Shown here: piece by piece, positions 1 to 9,865 of the stretch
Numbering within the stretch: the first letter of the stretch is position 1
How the letters are laid out: each line of letters begins with the position of its first letter
Assembly (NCBI GenBank): GCA_022826385.1
Contig: JAJDUZ010000056.1
Span: forward strand, 1 to 64,000
From: Silicimonas sp.
GTDB taxonomy: Bacteria; Pseudomonadota; Alphaproteobacteria; Rhodobacterales; Rhodobacteraceae
Length of the DNA: 64,000 nt
Reading direction: 5' to 3'
Position numbers and translations under genes: made by a program
Notes under the pieces: generated by a model
Database searches by the model: none
Seen by the model: the letters and a program-made list of their open reading frames with translations, nothing else
Told to the model about the DNA's origin: nothing

Positions 1-114
1 TCAGGTTCGAGAGATCCATTGCGGCCTCTGATTCGATTTCGGTCAGAAAACGTCATAGACGGTTGACAGAAGAATGTCCAGCCGGTTCAGAAAACCCAAT
101 GTAGAAACAGACGA

Positions 115-783
115 TCATGCACAGAAAAAATTCGCCGTGTCATAAGCTTCATCCAAAACCAACTGCGGCCTCACCGCATGGTTCCCGTGGAAATCATGGC
201 ATCCCAAGCAGGTCTCCCATCGATCATCTGCAATCAACGTGGCATGGGGGACGTCGATCGGATCGGACTTGAGGGTCAGATCCTCGTGGCAGGCGACGCA
301 AAACGTGGGCTCGACGAAAGCGCGTTCTTCCGTGTGCTCTGTGTGGCATCCGAGGCAACTGTTCGCCTGAACGCTTGCCAAAGCTTCCACGAAGCGTGGC
401 TCGTTGAAGCGATAGATCGGATGACGTTCGTTTGGCCGTTCATGGCAATCGAGGCAGACGCCAGAGGTTACAGCCGCATAACCAAAGTCCACCGGACCCT
501 GACGCAGTCCCAGGACATAACGCACGTTGGCTTGGGCTTGCTGCCGTATCGTGCCGGGACTTTCCTTGTGACACCCGGAACAGCTGATATCAGCATGGCC
601 ATGCTGAATGGGTCCCGCAGACACAACCTCTTTCACATTTGGAACAGTGAGCACCACGGCGCCGAGCGCAGCGACAGGCATCATTACGAACAATGCGAGC
701 CATCGAAGCTGTCTTGGTTTCAATGGATTTAGTAATAGTTTCAAAGCGAAATGAGCCCCAGCTTTAGTTTGCGCCATACTCAT
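115..783 (-). CDS. Membrane-anchored pentaheme cytochrome c family protein
   Basis: Five CxxCH motifs (CSGCH, CLDCH, CLGCH, CVACH, CLGCH) after one N-terminal hydrophobic segment (LRWLALFVMMPVAALGAVVL); start placed at MSMAQTKAG rather than the longer ORF start at 1005. Confidence 0.85.
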   Translation of the reverse strand: MSMAQTKAGAHFALKLLLNPLKPRQLRWLALFVMMPVAALGAVVLTVPNVKEVVSAGPIQHGHADISCSGCHKESPGTIRQQAQANVRYVLGLRQGPVDFGYAAVTSGVCLDCHERPNERHPIYRFNEPRFVEALASVQANSCLGCHTEHTEERAFVEPTFCVACHEDLTLKSDPIDVPHATLIADDRWETCLGCHDFHGNHAVRPQLVLDEAYDTANFFCA

Positions 784-1745
784 TCGGAGACAACTCGGGA
801 ATTGCGCGCTGACCATCACGCTATAAAGATTGCAACTTTCGGTCCAGACTGTTTCCGCATTAGAAACAGTTTTGATGCAACTTGCTTGCTTAAGGTTGAC
901 TTCAAAAAAAGTGTTACACCTTTGGGCAGAATATACTGCAAAAATGCCGTAACATTTCAAAAACAGTTTTTCTCTTACGCAGCAATACGTCGCTGAAAAT
1001 TTCATTTATAACAGAATCTTAATAGACAACTCGAAACTTGGATATCTATATATTTAGCTGATGCATATTCTGACCAGCACACCCCCCAAATGCACCTCGC
1101 CATTATTTTTCTTTTGCGAACAGTTAGCGATGCGACCTTAAGCCCTGCAAATTAGCTATCTCGTAATTGCATTTTTGCAGCTCACACTTTTTTGGTAATC
1201 GACTTGCTTTCTCAGCCCTCAGAATGAAAAGCGCGCTTCCCAGCTTTGCCAAGGTGACAGCATGTAGGTTTGTTTGAACATCGTGCAGTTTGGGCTGGAC
1301 GCAGCCGACTTTCCCGTCTCGTGCTTCTGCAAGTTGCGGGCCGGCAGCCCACCTTGAGACAGATGCGGCGAAGGTGGGACTTGATAGGGTCCATCCGACG
1401 GTGACAAGCCAACCTGAGTTTTCACTTCGTACAAAAATTATGCGGAAAGCAGCGAATTTTGGCCCAGCAAGCAAGAGCCGTGCGTGAGGCGGCTGAGACA
1501 CTTGACCAAGCGCAGTTCGCTTACTCAAGGTTTTCTGGACGAAAGCGCATTAGGCGCGAAACAGACATTTGAAGCTTCCATACGGCTCGACTGAGCACAG
1601 CGAACGACTACCGACGACTTTGCGGACGCCCCATTAATTGCCCGAGAGGCCCGAAGCCTCGGCTGTCCGCATCAATACGAAAACTGAACACCCCCGGTGA
1701 AGCATCCTTTCTAGGCGGAAGCGCGGTTTATCAATTTGTTGATCA

Positions 1746-3434
1746 ATGACGACCGAAAAAACGCTCCTTAAGGCCCGATCTCTTGCCCGACAGGGCGCGG
1801 TGTCTCAGGCGCACGCGCTTTATTCCTCGGTCTTGGAAAAATTCCCGAACAACAAGCGCGCGTTGCATGGCCTGAAGTCTCTTTCCAAAGTTAGCGCGCC
1901 CGAGGTTCCGGCGCGTCTCCTCAAAGGGATCGTCGACCTTTATCACCGCGGTCAAATGCGCGACGTGATCGAGGCATCAGACAGGTCCCTCACCGCCTAT
2001 CCCGATCATATCGGACTGTTGAAACTTCGTGCCGCAGGGTTGGCCGCGCTTGGACAGGCGGCCGAAGCCATCGGTGCCTATACCAAAATCGTCGAGCTTG
2101 ATCCTTCTGACGCCGACGCGTTCGGCAATCGCGGCAACGCAGAGAAAGCAGCAGGTCAGTACGAAAACGCGTTGCAGAGCTTCTCAAAGGTTCTCGAGCT
2201 TCGGAAAGGTGACGCAAGCGCTCTGAACAATATTGGCACCATCCATGTCGAACGGGGACAGCTCAAGGAAGCTCAAGACGCCTTCGAAATGGCTCTGGCC
2301 TCGTCACCGCAATACGGACCTGCCCTCGCCAATCTAGGAAATTTGCACAAGATAAAAGGTGACATGGCGGAAGCCACCAAGTTCCTGACCGCTGCGACCA
2401 AGGACGGTCAGGCCAGCGCGGAAGTGTATTGGAACCTGGCCGCAGTGAGGACGTTCGAAGTCGGCGCGTTGGAAATCGAACGCATGAAAAAGGCGCTCGA
2501 ACAGGAAAACCTGACGGATCGAGAACAACTGCTGATCGGGTTTTCTCTTGGCAAGGCCTATGACGATATCGGCGACATCGAACATGCGTTTCGTCACCTT
2601 TCGGAAGCAAACCGCCTGCAAAAGTCGCGGCTCGGCTATCGCGTCGAGGATGACAACCGTCGTCTCGCGGCACAAAAGGCCGCGTTTCCGAAAACGGCGG
2701 TGGATTTTGGTTTGGCCGGCGCGGACACCCCAGCCGACGCGCCGACACCCATCTTCATTGTCGGCATGCCAAGATCCGGAACCAGTCTGATCGAGCAAAT
2801 GCTATCGGCGCATTCCGAGATTCATGGCGGCGGCGAGATCGAGCTTTTGAACGAACGGTTGTCGCGTCTCGATTGGCAAAGCGTTGACGCGTTCGCTTCT
2901 GCCGGCGTTCAGGTGCGAAACACGTATCTTGAACATCTCCGTGCCGCAGGGTCCGATACCTTTTACATAACGGACAAGCTTCCAGTGAACTTCTGCTGGG
3001 TCGGCGCGATCTTCTCGATCTTCCCACACGCGAAGATCGTGCACGTCGTGCGTGATGCCCGCGCGACATGCTGGTCCAACTTCAAACACTACTATTCTGG
3101 CGACGGGAACGGTTTCGCCTATGACCTCGGCGATGTGGCGAGCTATTATTTGGCATACACCGACCTTATGCGGCACTGGGAACAGCTTTTCGGGGATCGG
3201 ATCTTTCGTGTCGACTATGACGGGCTCACGGAAGACCCCGAACCGACCACGCGAGAACTTCTGGGTTTTCTTGATCTTGAATGGCAAGAGGCATGCCTTG
3301 CTCCGGAACGCAACACCCGCGCGGTCTACACATCATCCGCGACTCAAATCCGACGTCGGATTTACCGAAACAGTTCTGGCGACTGGAAGAAGTTTGCCGA
3401 TTTGATCGGGCCCGCGTTCGACGCTCTTCCCTGA
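1746..3434 (+). CDS. TPR repeat-containing sulfotransferase family protein
   Basis: N-terminal TPR-like repeats (AxxxGNRGNAEKAAGQYENALQSFSKVLEL etc.) and sulfotransferase PAPS-binding motif FIVGMPRSGTSLIEQMLSAH. Confidence 0.9.
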   Translation: MTTEKTLLKARSLARQGAVSQAHALYSSVLEKFPNNKRALHGLKSLSKVSAPEVPARLLKGIVDLYHRGQMRDVIEASDRSLTAYPDHIGLLKLRAAGLAALGQAAEAIGAYTKIVELDPSDADAFGNRGNAEKAAGQYENALQSFSKVLELRKGDASALNNIGTIHVERGQLKEAQDAFEMALASSPQYGPALANLGNLHKIKGDMAEATKFLTAATKDGQASAEVYWNLAAVRTFEVGALEIERMKKALEQENLTDREQLLIGFSLGKAYDDIGDIEHAFRHLSEANRLQKSRLGYRVEDDNRRLAAQKAAFPKTAVDFGLAGADTPADAPTPIFIVGMPRSGTSLIEQMLSAHSEIHGGGEIELLNERLSRLDWQSVDAFASAGVQVRNTYLEHLRAAGSDTFYITDKLPVNFCWVGAIFSIFPHAKIVHVVRDARATCWSNFKHYYSGDGNGFAYDLGDVASYYLAYTDLMRHWEQLFGDRIFRVDYDGLTEDPEPTTRELLGFLDLEWQEACLAPERNTRAVYTSSATQIRRRIYRNSSGDWKKFADLIGPAFDALP

Positions 3435-3510
3435 AACTCCGGTCTCGGTGCGCGCAACTTTGGTAAACACATGCGCAGCATACTGGTCAGGCAGCGCTTA
3501 CCGGGACGGG

Positions 3511-4137
3511 CTACTTGCCTGCCCCAAACGTGTTTAGGATCAATTGCTTATACAGGCGAATCTGGCGCGGCAGGATCAAGGCGTCGTCCACGACCCTGCC
3601 AAAGATGATGGCGCCATCGATCACCGCCGAGAGCATGTCAGCCAACTCTTGAAGAGCCACGTCGTACTTGGGCGGATGAACCCGGGCGATTTCTTCGAGC
3701 TGCCCCAGTAGTGTCGATCTCCATTGAAGCAATACGCGTGCCGCAGCTTGCCTGACGTTATCGCCCAACAGCCGGTCTTGATAGCAAATTGCGGTTGTCA
3801 GGCACCCGGGATGGCCGCCGTCCATGCTCTCCATTTCTCCGGCAATCAGTTCCAGAAACGCCAGAAGTCTGAACAAGGGATCGTCGCTTACCCTCGCCGC
3901 TTTTCCAAGCAGCCCGTCGAACCATTCCCGGTCAATTTCCAGATTGCGGACAAGTATTGCTTCGACCAGCTGATCCTTGTCCCTGAAGTGATAAAAGAAC
4001 CCGTTCTTGGATATGTCGACTTCGGCGATCAGTTCGTCGATGGTCGTGCCCGAAACGCCCTTGTGCAAAATCGCTCGTTGGGCGGCATCCAGGATATCCT
4101 CCCTCTTGGACTTGGTGACTGAGGTCTGTTTCAACAT
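3511..4137 (-). CDS. TetR/AcrR family transcriptional regulator
   Basis: N-terminal TetR HTH: REDILDAAQRAILHKGVSGTTIDELIAEVDISKNGFFYHFRDKDQLVEAIL. Confidence 0.9.
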   Translation of the reverse strand: MLKQTSVTKSKREDILDAAQRAILHKGVSGTTIDELIAEVDISKNGFFYHFRDKDQLVEAILVRNLEIDREWFDGLLGKAARVSDDPLFRLLAFLELIAGEMESMDGGHPGCLTTAICYQDRLLGDNVRQAAARVLLQWRSTLLGQLEEIARVHPPKYDVALQELADMLSAVIDGAIIFGRVVDDALILPRQIRLYKQLILNTFGAGK

Positions 4138-4281
4138 GAGGGTCGGCCCGCAATCCAACATTAACAGCGATAGTATTGCGCCTTCTCGGCACAAATGGCT
4201 ACTGCACCGTCGGTGAACTAGACAGCCTTCATCTTGTTGAAGACGATCCTGCCAAAAGGGCATTGGTGAAAGGACGGCAAG

Positions 4282-5229
4282 ATGCAGCTCCCACAACTCA
4301 ATGGAAAATTGATGACATGCGGCGGCGGCTTCGAGACATGGCTTCAATATGTCGACGGCTTCACGCTCCGCCATTTTTGCGCGTTCGAGTTGATTGACGA
4401 CCCGCGTGGACTGTCTTGTCTCAAGGACTACCACCGTAAGCTCGTCGAGGGTGCCGTTGAAAACGGGTTCGGGGTGATCAACGAGGGTCTGCACTATCGC
4501 GCAAGCCGGGATTGGGGCGAACTCATCGGGTTCTCGCGTGAAGGTCTGGAAGACATCAACATTCGCGGAATCGAGTTCTATCGGGAGTTCGCCAAGGAGT
4601 ATGACAGCCCGGACACTCCGATGATTGTCGGGGGGGTGGTTGGCCCGCGCGGGGACGCGTATAACGTGGGCCGGACACCGGATGCCGCAGAAGCGGAAGA
4701 CTATCATTCAGAGCAAATTCAAACGTTCAAGAAAGCGGGCGCCGGTGTCGTCACGGCTGTGACCTTCTCGAGTGTCGAAGAGGTGATTGGCATTGCGCGG
4801 GCTGCCAAATCCATCGACATCCCCGTGATCATTTCATTCTTCGTCGCCCCCGGGGGGAAACTCAAAGGGGGCGAGACGATCGAAGACGCCATCACGGCTG
4901 TTGATGCGGCCACCGAGAGTGCTCCAGCCTACTACATGATCAACTGTACCCATCCGACCGAGTTCGTGCCCGGATTGACGCAAGGAGATTGGTCGCAACG
5001 TCTTGGTGGCTTCATGCCAAACGCGGTCGCCATGGAGACGCTTGACCTCTGTAAACTTGGACATCTGGAAGACGGCGATCCGGAGGAACTTGGGGGACAA
5101 ATGGCGGACCTCGCCCGGCGCTTCCCGCACATCAACGTCTGGGGCGGGTGCTGCGGGACCGATGGCCGCCACATCGCCGAGATCGCACGGCAGGTTGGCG
5201 AAGTGCGGGGAAGAGTGGCGGCGGAATAG
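4282..5229 (+). CDS. Homocysteine S-methyltransferase family protein
   Basis: NCTHP and Zn-binding GGCCGTDGRHI motifs of the Hcy-methyltransferase family; SD-like AGGA upstream. Confidence 0.88.
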   Translation: MQLPQLNGKLMTCGGGFETWLQYVDGFTLRHFCAFELIDDPRGLSCLKDYHRKLVEGAVENGFGVINEGLHYRASRDWGELIGFSREGLEDINIRGIEFYREFAKEYDSPDTPMIVGGVVGPRGDAYNVGRTPDAAEAEDYHSEQIQTFKKAGAGVVTAVTFSSVEEVIGIARAAKSIDIPVIISFFVAPGGKLKGGETIEDAITAVDAATESAPAYYMINCTHPTEFVPGLTQGDWSQRLGGFMPNAVAMETLDLCKLGHLEDGDPEELGGQMADLARRFPHINVWGGCCGTDGRHIAEIARQVGEVRGRVAAE

Positions 5230-5361
5230 AGCTTTTGCGCGTATCGCCCAACGCGAGCGGGTTGCGGTCCAGATCCGAGGCTAAAGTCTATAAGCTTCGT
5301 CGCGGAACCGCAGACCGGCAGCTTCCGGCACTCTGGTGTGTTGACGCTTCGAACATAGGGC

Positions 5362-5390
5362 GCGACAGCACGGAAAACCCGTGCTGTCGC
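5362..5390. terminator. Stem-loop between convergent genes (putative bidirectional terminator)
   Basis: Perfect 12-bp arms GCGACAGCACGG-aaaac-CCGTGCTGTCGC followed by ATTTT. Confidence 0.75.
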
Positions 5391-5410
5391 ATTTTGGTCC
5401 ATTGGTCGGA

Positions 5411-8400
5411 TCAGAACTTCAGTTCATAGCCCCCAAAGAGGCTGGCAGACCCTTCCGGCGCGAACTTGGCCGAACCGCTGACGGTGCCGACACTCAACCG
5501 GCGCTCGATGCTGCCAGTCAGGGCGCCGCGGTCATAACCATCGCCAAATTCCGCATCAATCGAGACCGAGTAAATCAGCCCGGTGGCGTCGCCCGTACTG
5601 GACAGATCGATCGATCCGCCAACTCCGCAGGCACCGCCAAGGCCTTCGATCGACTGATAGCAGGACACCCGAGGGGTTACGCCCACGCGTGCTACGCCGT
5701 CATTGACGTCCCATTCGGTTGCGACCTCGGCAAAGAAGCGTCCACCCGACAGCGATGACAATTCAAGCGCTTCGCTAATCGGCGCGCCGTTCAAGGCGGT
5801 GACGTCAACGTCGCTCTCGGGCGAGTAGACGTAGTCGATGCCGACCCGTGGGGCCACGGTTTTGTCACCGAACTCAAGCTCGCCCGACAGGGCAGCACCA
5901 GCAAAGGCAGCGTAGTAGGTGTAGTCACCCGTCGCGGTGATCGGCCCCGAGGTTGCATCGAAGGCAAGTTCGAAATCGTGCAGGCCTGCGGCTGCGCCAA
6001 GATAGTAGTCCACCATCAAGCTGCCCTTGATCCGCTCGGCACCATAGATGCCACCGTTAACGCCCAGACCTTCGATCTCGCCTTCGGCAGTACCCGTGAT
6101 GTCGCTCTTGCTGACATAGAGGCCCGCGAAGTAGCCGCGCAGGCTGTTCTCGTCGATCACACGATCCCGGCGATAAGACAGGTTCAGCATCGTCTGCGAG
6201 AGCCCCTCGTCAGTTTCGAGATAGCTGATCGAACCCTCGACAACCCGGCGCACATCGTTCCAGCAGTCATGCGTGTCACGCAGGTACTGACCGTTCACCG
6301 ACGCGCCCGCGCCGTTGGCCGAGGCGTCCAGCGACCGCACATGCTGATCCTGTTCGCAATCGCCCAGCGCAACGCCGGCCCCAAGCGGCAGGAATTCCAC
6401 ACGGCGGTTCAAGGCCTTGCCAGCCGCCGTTGCATTGCTAGCGATCGGGCGGCTTTCGCCGTAACCGCGTGCAACGTAGCCGGTCGTGTCCACATCCCGC
6501 GCCTGCAGGGCCCGCAGCACGGCGTTCACACGACGTTGGCTGAGGTCGAGGTTGTAGGCGTCCGACGCATCACTGTCGGTATGGCCTGCAATTTCAAACG
6601 CCGTCCCGGCGCAGCCGCGCAGAACTTCCGCGATGGCATCCAGAACGCGCCCGCTTTGCGACTTGATGATCGCCTTGTCGGTGTCGAACAGGATGTTCTC
6701 ACGGTCGAGGATGGCGTTCACACCCGCAAGACAGGCGTTGCCGTCATTGCCACGGTTGCGCAAACGGCGACCGGCATCGGCGGCGTACCCGCTCATCTGC
6801 TGGCCAAGTTGCGAAACCGTCGCGGCGCGGTCTTCTTCCAGAACTGCCACCAACTCGGGCGCGATCTCGTCAAGCAAGCTTGCGCTTCCCACGACGACTG
6901 TCGCAACGGCAGTCGCACAATTCGTCGGGTTGGCCGCATCGCAGATCTCGTAGGAATACGAATAGGTTCCCGGTGTGGTGTTGGGGGCGACCGTGATCGT
7001 GCCATCCGCATTCATCGTGATCGATCCGGCGGTCGGCGCAGGCGCCGCGCCCGGTGTCAACGTCACAAGAGCCGGGTCAGTGATCGTGGACCCGTTCAAC
7101 TGGTCGTTGTTCAGAACCGAGGCCGTTGTGCCCCCGGCAACCGGATCGCTTGTCGACAGGGCGTCGGCGGCAGCCGAGATCGTCGGGGCGGCGGCAAAGG
7201 CAATCGTCGCCTCGTTAGAAACGGCACCGCTGACGTCGCTGACTGTATAAGCGGCCGGTGTCGGTGTCCCTGTGAAGCCGGACTCGGGCGTGAAGGTCAC
7301 AAGGCCCGCGTTGTCGACAGTCCAGACGCCTTCGCCAGTGACAGTCAGTGTCTTGCCATCGGGAGCCAGAGTTGCGCCGGACGGGGCACCAGTGCCCGTG
7401 AAGACAACCGAGGTCGCGTCAAGCGGGGCTCCGCCTGTGTCGTTCGCGATAACGTTGACCGAGACCGGGCCGGACACGGGTGTCGTGACAACATCGTTGG
7501 TGGCGATCGGTCCATCGACATAGCTGACAGTCACCGTCGCAGGGGCCGACATGTTGCCGCTGTTGTCTGCGACCGTATAGGGCGCGGGCGTCGGATCCCC
7601 CACAAGGGCAGCGTCCGGTGTGAACGTGATCTGACCGCTTGCATGGACCTGCCAGACACCTTCGTTCGGCACGGTCAGTGTCTTGCCATCCACGGCCAGC
7701 GTCGAGCCCGCGGGCGCACCGACGCCTGTCAGGACAACAGACGTCGCATCCAGAGTGCCGTCAGGGTCGCTGTCGTTGAGAAGCGGGTTGTGCGTGACGG
7801 CTGCGATCACCGTGCTATAGGCATCGTCATCGGCGGTTACCGGACCGTCGCCGTATTCAATCGAAACGCTGGCCGGGTTCGACGTGGCACCGTTGGTACC
7901 TTCAACCGTGTACTCTATTGGTGTCGGGTCGCCCGTAAAGCTTGCGATCGGGTCAAACTCCAGCGCGCCCGTCGCGTCGCTATAGGACCACGTGCCCTGG
8001 GTCGGTACGGTGAAGCCGACAATATCACCACTTCCATCCGTCACGATGCTCGTTGCCGTGCCGGGAGCCACAAGACTGACCGTCGCGGCTTGTGCGGCCC
8101 CCTGAACCGTGGGGGCACCGTCATTGTCGAGAATGTCGATCGTGACAGTTGCTCCGATGACCGGTTCGGTTTCGGTGTCATCCACCGCGACAATCGGAAT
8201 GATGGCCGTTGTGACCTGATCGCCCGAAACGGCATCGTCACCGTCCGAGACATCATCGAATTCCGTTCCGTCCAAGGTCTCCATCGCCAGATCGGCCTGG
8301 TTATCGACAACGCCCCCCGCGTCGATATCAGCCTGTTGGATGACGTAATCGGCCCGGAATACGAGTGTCTGGCCCGGAGCAACATCGGTGGCGGTACCAT

Positions 8401-9337
8401 TCCCGCTGTCGAGGTCGGCAGCGCCGCTGAAAACGGCGGGAAAGGGCGGCGTGCCCGTGCCCGTGAAGCCCGGCCCCTCGGTGACTGACACGTTATACGC
8501 GGTCACGGTCCCGGAGTTGCGAACGGTGTAGGTGTAGCGAATGAGATCTCCGGCCTCGGCTGCATCCGCCTCGCCCACATTGGACGTGATGATTTCAGCC
8601 GCCTTCGTGAACTCGACCTCGGGCGGCAGGCAGACCAGTGGCGCCATTTCGATATTGTCGACACCAACGTCATTGCCGGCCGCGCCGCTTGGCTGCGAAT
8701 TGAACAGGACAAGGTTCAACGCGGTTGTCGTCGCCGGCAACGCAACAACGTCGACACTGGCCGTACGCCAGTTACCATCGTTGACGACACCGAAGGATGC
8801 ACTGGTTCTGGAAGCCAATTGTGCGCTTGTCCCACTGTCTTCGAGGATCAGCGTGAAATTCGGAACGTCCGAGCAACCGATACAGGTGCCGGCAAGGTCG
8901 GTCGAGAACCGGAAACCGCCAAGTGTCGCACCGGTCGGCATAGTCGGAGGAACAAGGGAAATACTGTTCTGGCGATAGAACTCGCCCTGCCAGCTTGGCG
9001 GGGATTCGTTCTTGCCGCGCATGTTGACGCCAAGATAGCGCCCGTTGGTGTCGCCATCGCCATCAACATTGCCAGCGGTGCGCATGTAGGTGCCGCTCAG
9101 GTCCAACGACCGCCCGACGGCATAGAAATCGTCGCCAATGGCGCCGGATGCCGTGAACGCATGGTTGAGAACATTGGGGTCCGAACTCCGCCCCGTGCCG
9201 GTGCCAAAATCTTCGGAATAGACCGTTGGGAAGCTTTGCATCTCGCTGACGAGACAAGCCTGGGCAATCGCCTCGAGCGGCAGGGAAGCAATCGACAAGG
9301 TAAAGATTGCACCACGAATTTTAACAATTTTACTCAT
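5411..9337 (-). CDS. Large exported surface protein: DUF11/CshA-type Ig-like repeats, central OmpA-like domain, C-terminal outer-membrane beta-barrel-like domain
   Basis: Signal peptide (..LEAIAQA); repeated 'FTP..G.PTP..YTV.D.SG..S' segments; OmpA motif FEIAGHTDSDASDAYNLDLSQRRVNAVLRAL..GYGESRPIASN; C-terminal alternating segments ending in ..GYELKF. Confidence 0.85.
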   Translation of the reverse strand: MSKIVKIRGAIFTLSIASLPLEAIAQACLVSEMQSFPTVYSEDFGTGTGRSSDPNVLNHAFTASGAIGDDFYAVGRSLDLSGTYMRTAGNVDGDGDTNGRYLGVNMRGKNESPPSWQGEFYRQNSISLVPPTMPTGATLGGFRFSTDLAGTCIGCSDVPNFTLILEDSGTSAQLASRTSASFGVVNDGNWRTASVDVVALPATTTALNLVLFNSQPSGAAGNDVGVDNIEMAPLVCLPPEVEFTKAAEIITSNVGEADAAEAGDLIRYTYTVRNSGTVTAYNVSVTEGPGFTGTGTPPFPAVFSGAADLDSGNGTATDVAPGQTLVFRADYVIQQADIDAGGVVDNQADLAMETLDGTEFDDVSDGDDAVSGDQVTTAIIPIVAVDDTETEPVIGATVTIDILDNDGAPTVQGAAQAATVSLVAPGTATSIVTDGSGDIVGFTVPTQGTWSYSDATGALEFDPIASFTGDPTPIEYTVEGTNGATSNPASVSIEYGDGPVTADDDAYSTVIAAVTHNPLLNDSDPDGTLDATSVVLTGVGAPAGSTLAVDGKTLTVPNEGVWQVHASGQITFTPDAALVGDPTPAPYTVADNSGNMSAPATVTVSYVDGPIATNDVVTTPVSGPVSVNVIANDTGGAPLDATSVVFTGTGAPSGATLAPDGKTLTVTGEGVWTVDNAGLVTFTPESGFTGTPTPAAYTVSDVSGAVSNEATIAFAAAPTISAAADALSTSDPVAGGTTASVLNNDQLNGSTITDPALVTLTPGAAPAPTAGSITMNADGTITVAPNTTPGTYSYSYEICDAANPTNCATAVATVVVGSASLLDEIAPELVAVLEEDRAATVSQLGQQMSGYAADAGRRLRNRGNDGNACLAGVNAILDRENILFDTDKAIIKSQSGRVLDAIAEVLRGCAGTAFEIAGHTDSDASDAYNLDLSQRRVNAVLRALQARDVDTTGYVARGYGESRPIASNATAAGKALNRRVEFLPLGAGVALGDCEQDQHVRSLDASANGAGASVNGQYLRDTHDCWNDVRRVVEGSISYLETDEGLSQTMLNLSYRRDRVIDENSLRGYFAGLYVSKSDITGTAEGEIEGLGVNGGIYGAERIKGSLMVDYYLGAAAGLHDFELAFDATSGPITATGDYTYYAAFAGAALSGELEFGDKTVAPRVGIDYVYSPESDVDVTALNGAPISEALELSSLSGGRFFAEVATEWDVNDGVARVGVTPRVSCYQSIEGLGGACGVGGSIDLSSTGDATGLIYSVSIDAEFGDGYDRGALTGSIERRLSVGTVSGSAKFAPEGSASLFGGYELKF

Positions 9338-9645
9338 TACACACTCACTAAACTTATGAACTCGCAGGGAGTTTCACGGACGTTCGGTAATCACAGCGAA
9401 ACGTTGGTTACAGGGGAAAAGGGGCAGAATTGTATCAATTCGTCGTCTTTTCAGCGCTCAATTGGCGTCGTATCTTTGGATTATTCGAGCTTTTTCAGGC
9501 ACATATCTCTTCTGCGCACCTGGTTCGCCCAACAGGGTAAAAACGGGGCTGCCGACGCTGGAACAGCCCCCGCGATCACTCGTTACTCAACACACTCGTC
9601 CCAAGACACTTGTTACGTGACACGAACACACAACACGGCCTGTTT

Positions 9646-9744
9646 TCAGACCTTTGACAGGGGTGCCTTCACTTTGCGCTTGGCAGCCAGGTGAAGCGCC
9701 GCGACACACGACACGGCAAGAAAGTGGATCGTTAGCTCAAACAT
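9646..9744 (-). CDS. Putative 32-aa small membrane protein (MFELTIHFLAVSCVAALHLAAKRKVKAPLSKV)
   Basis: Intergenic short ORF with GGAGAG upstream of ATG, one hydrophobic segment and a basic tail; not in the supplied ORF track because of length cutoff. Confidence 0.4.
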   Translation of the reverse strand: MFELTIHFLAVSCVAALHLAAKRKVKAPLSKV

Positions 9745-9865
9745 CGTACTCTCCAATCACCCCCGGAAGCCGACACATTAACCAAACCGCCCCCCCCAAT
9801 CGACATCTCGAAAGGATAGGATCGGCGCTCTTTGGTATTTGTCGCTATACGGTTCGGTGTGTCGT

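Noticed and set aside
1124-1528. 134-aa minus-strand ORF in the intergenic region
   Set aside because: No signal, no domain, overlapping alternative frames of similar length; looks non-coding.
4138-4281. Possible SAM/SAH riboswitch upstream of the homocysteine S-methyltransferase
   Set aside because: No recognisable SAM-II, SAM-I or SAH consensus in the 144-bp gap; divergent TetR is a simpler regulator.
5978-8488. 836-aa plus-strand ORF opposite the large surface protein
   Set aside because: Antisense shadow ORF in high-GC repeat DNA; Arg/Gly/Asp-rich translation without domains, while the minus strand shows clear OmpA/Ig domains.
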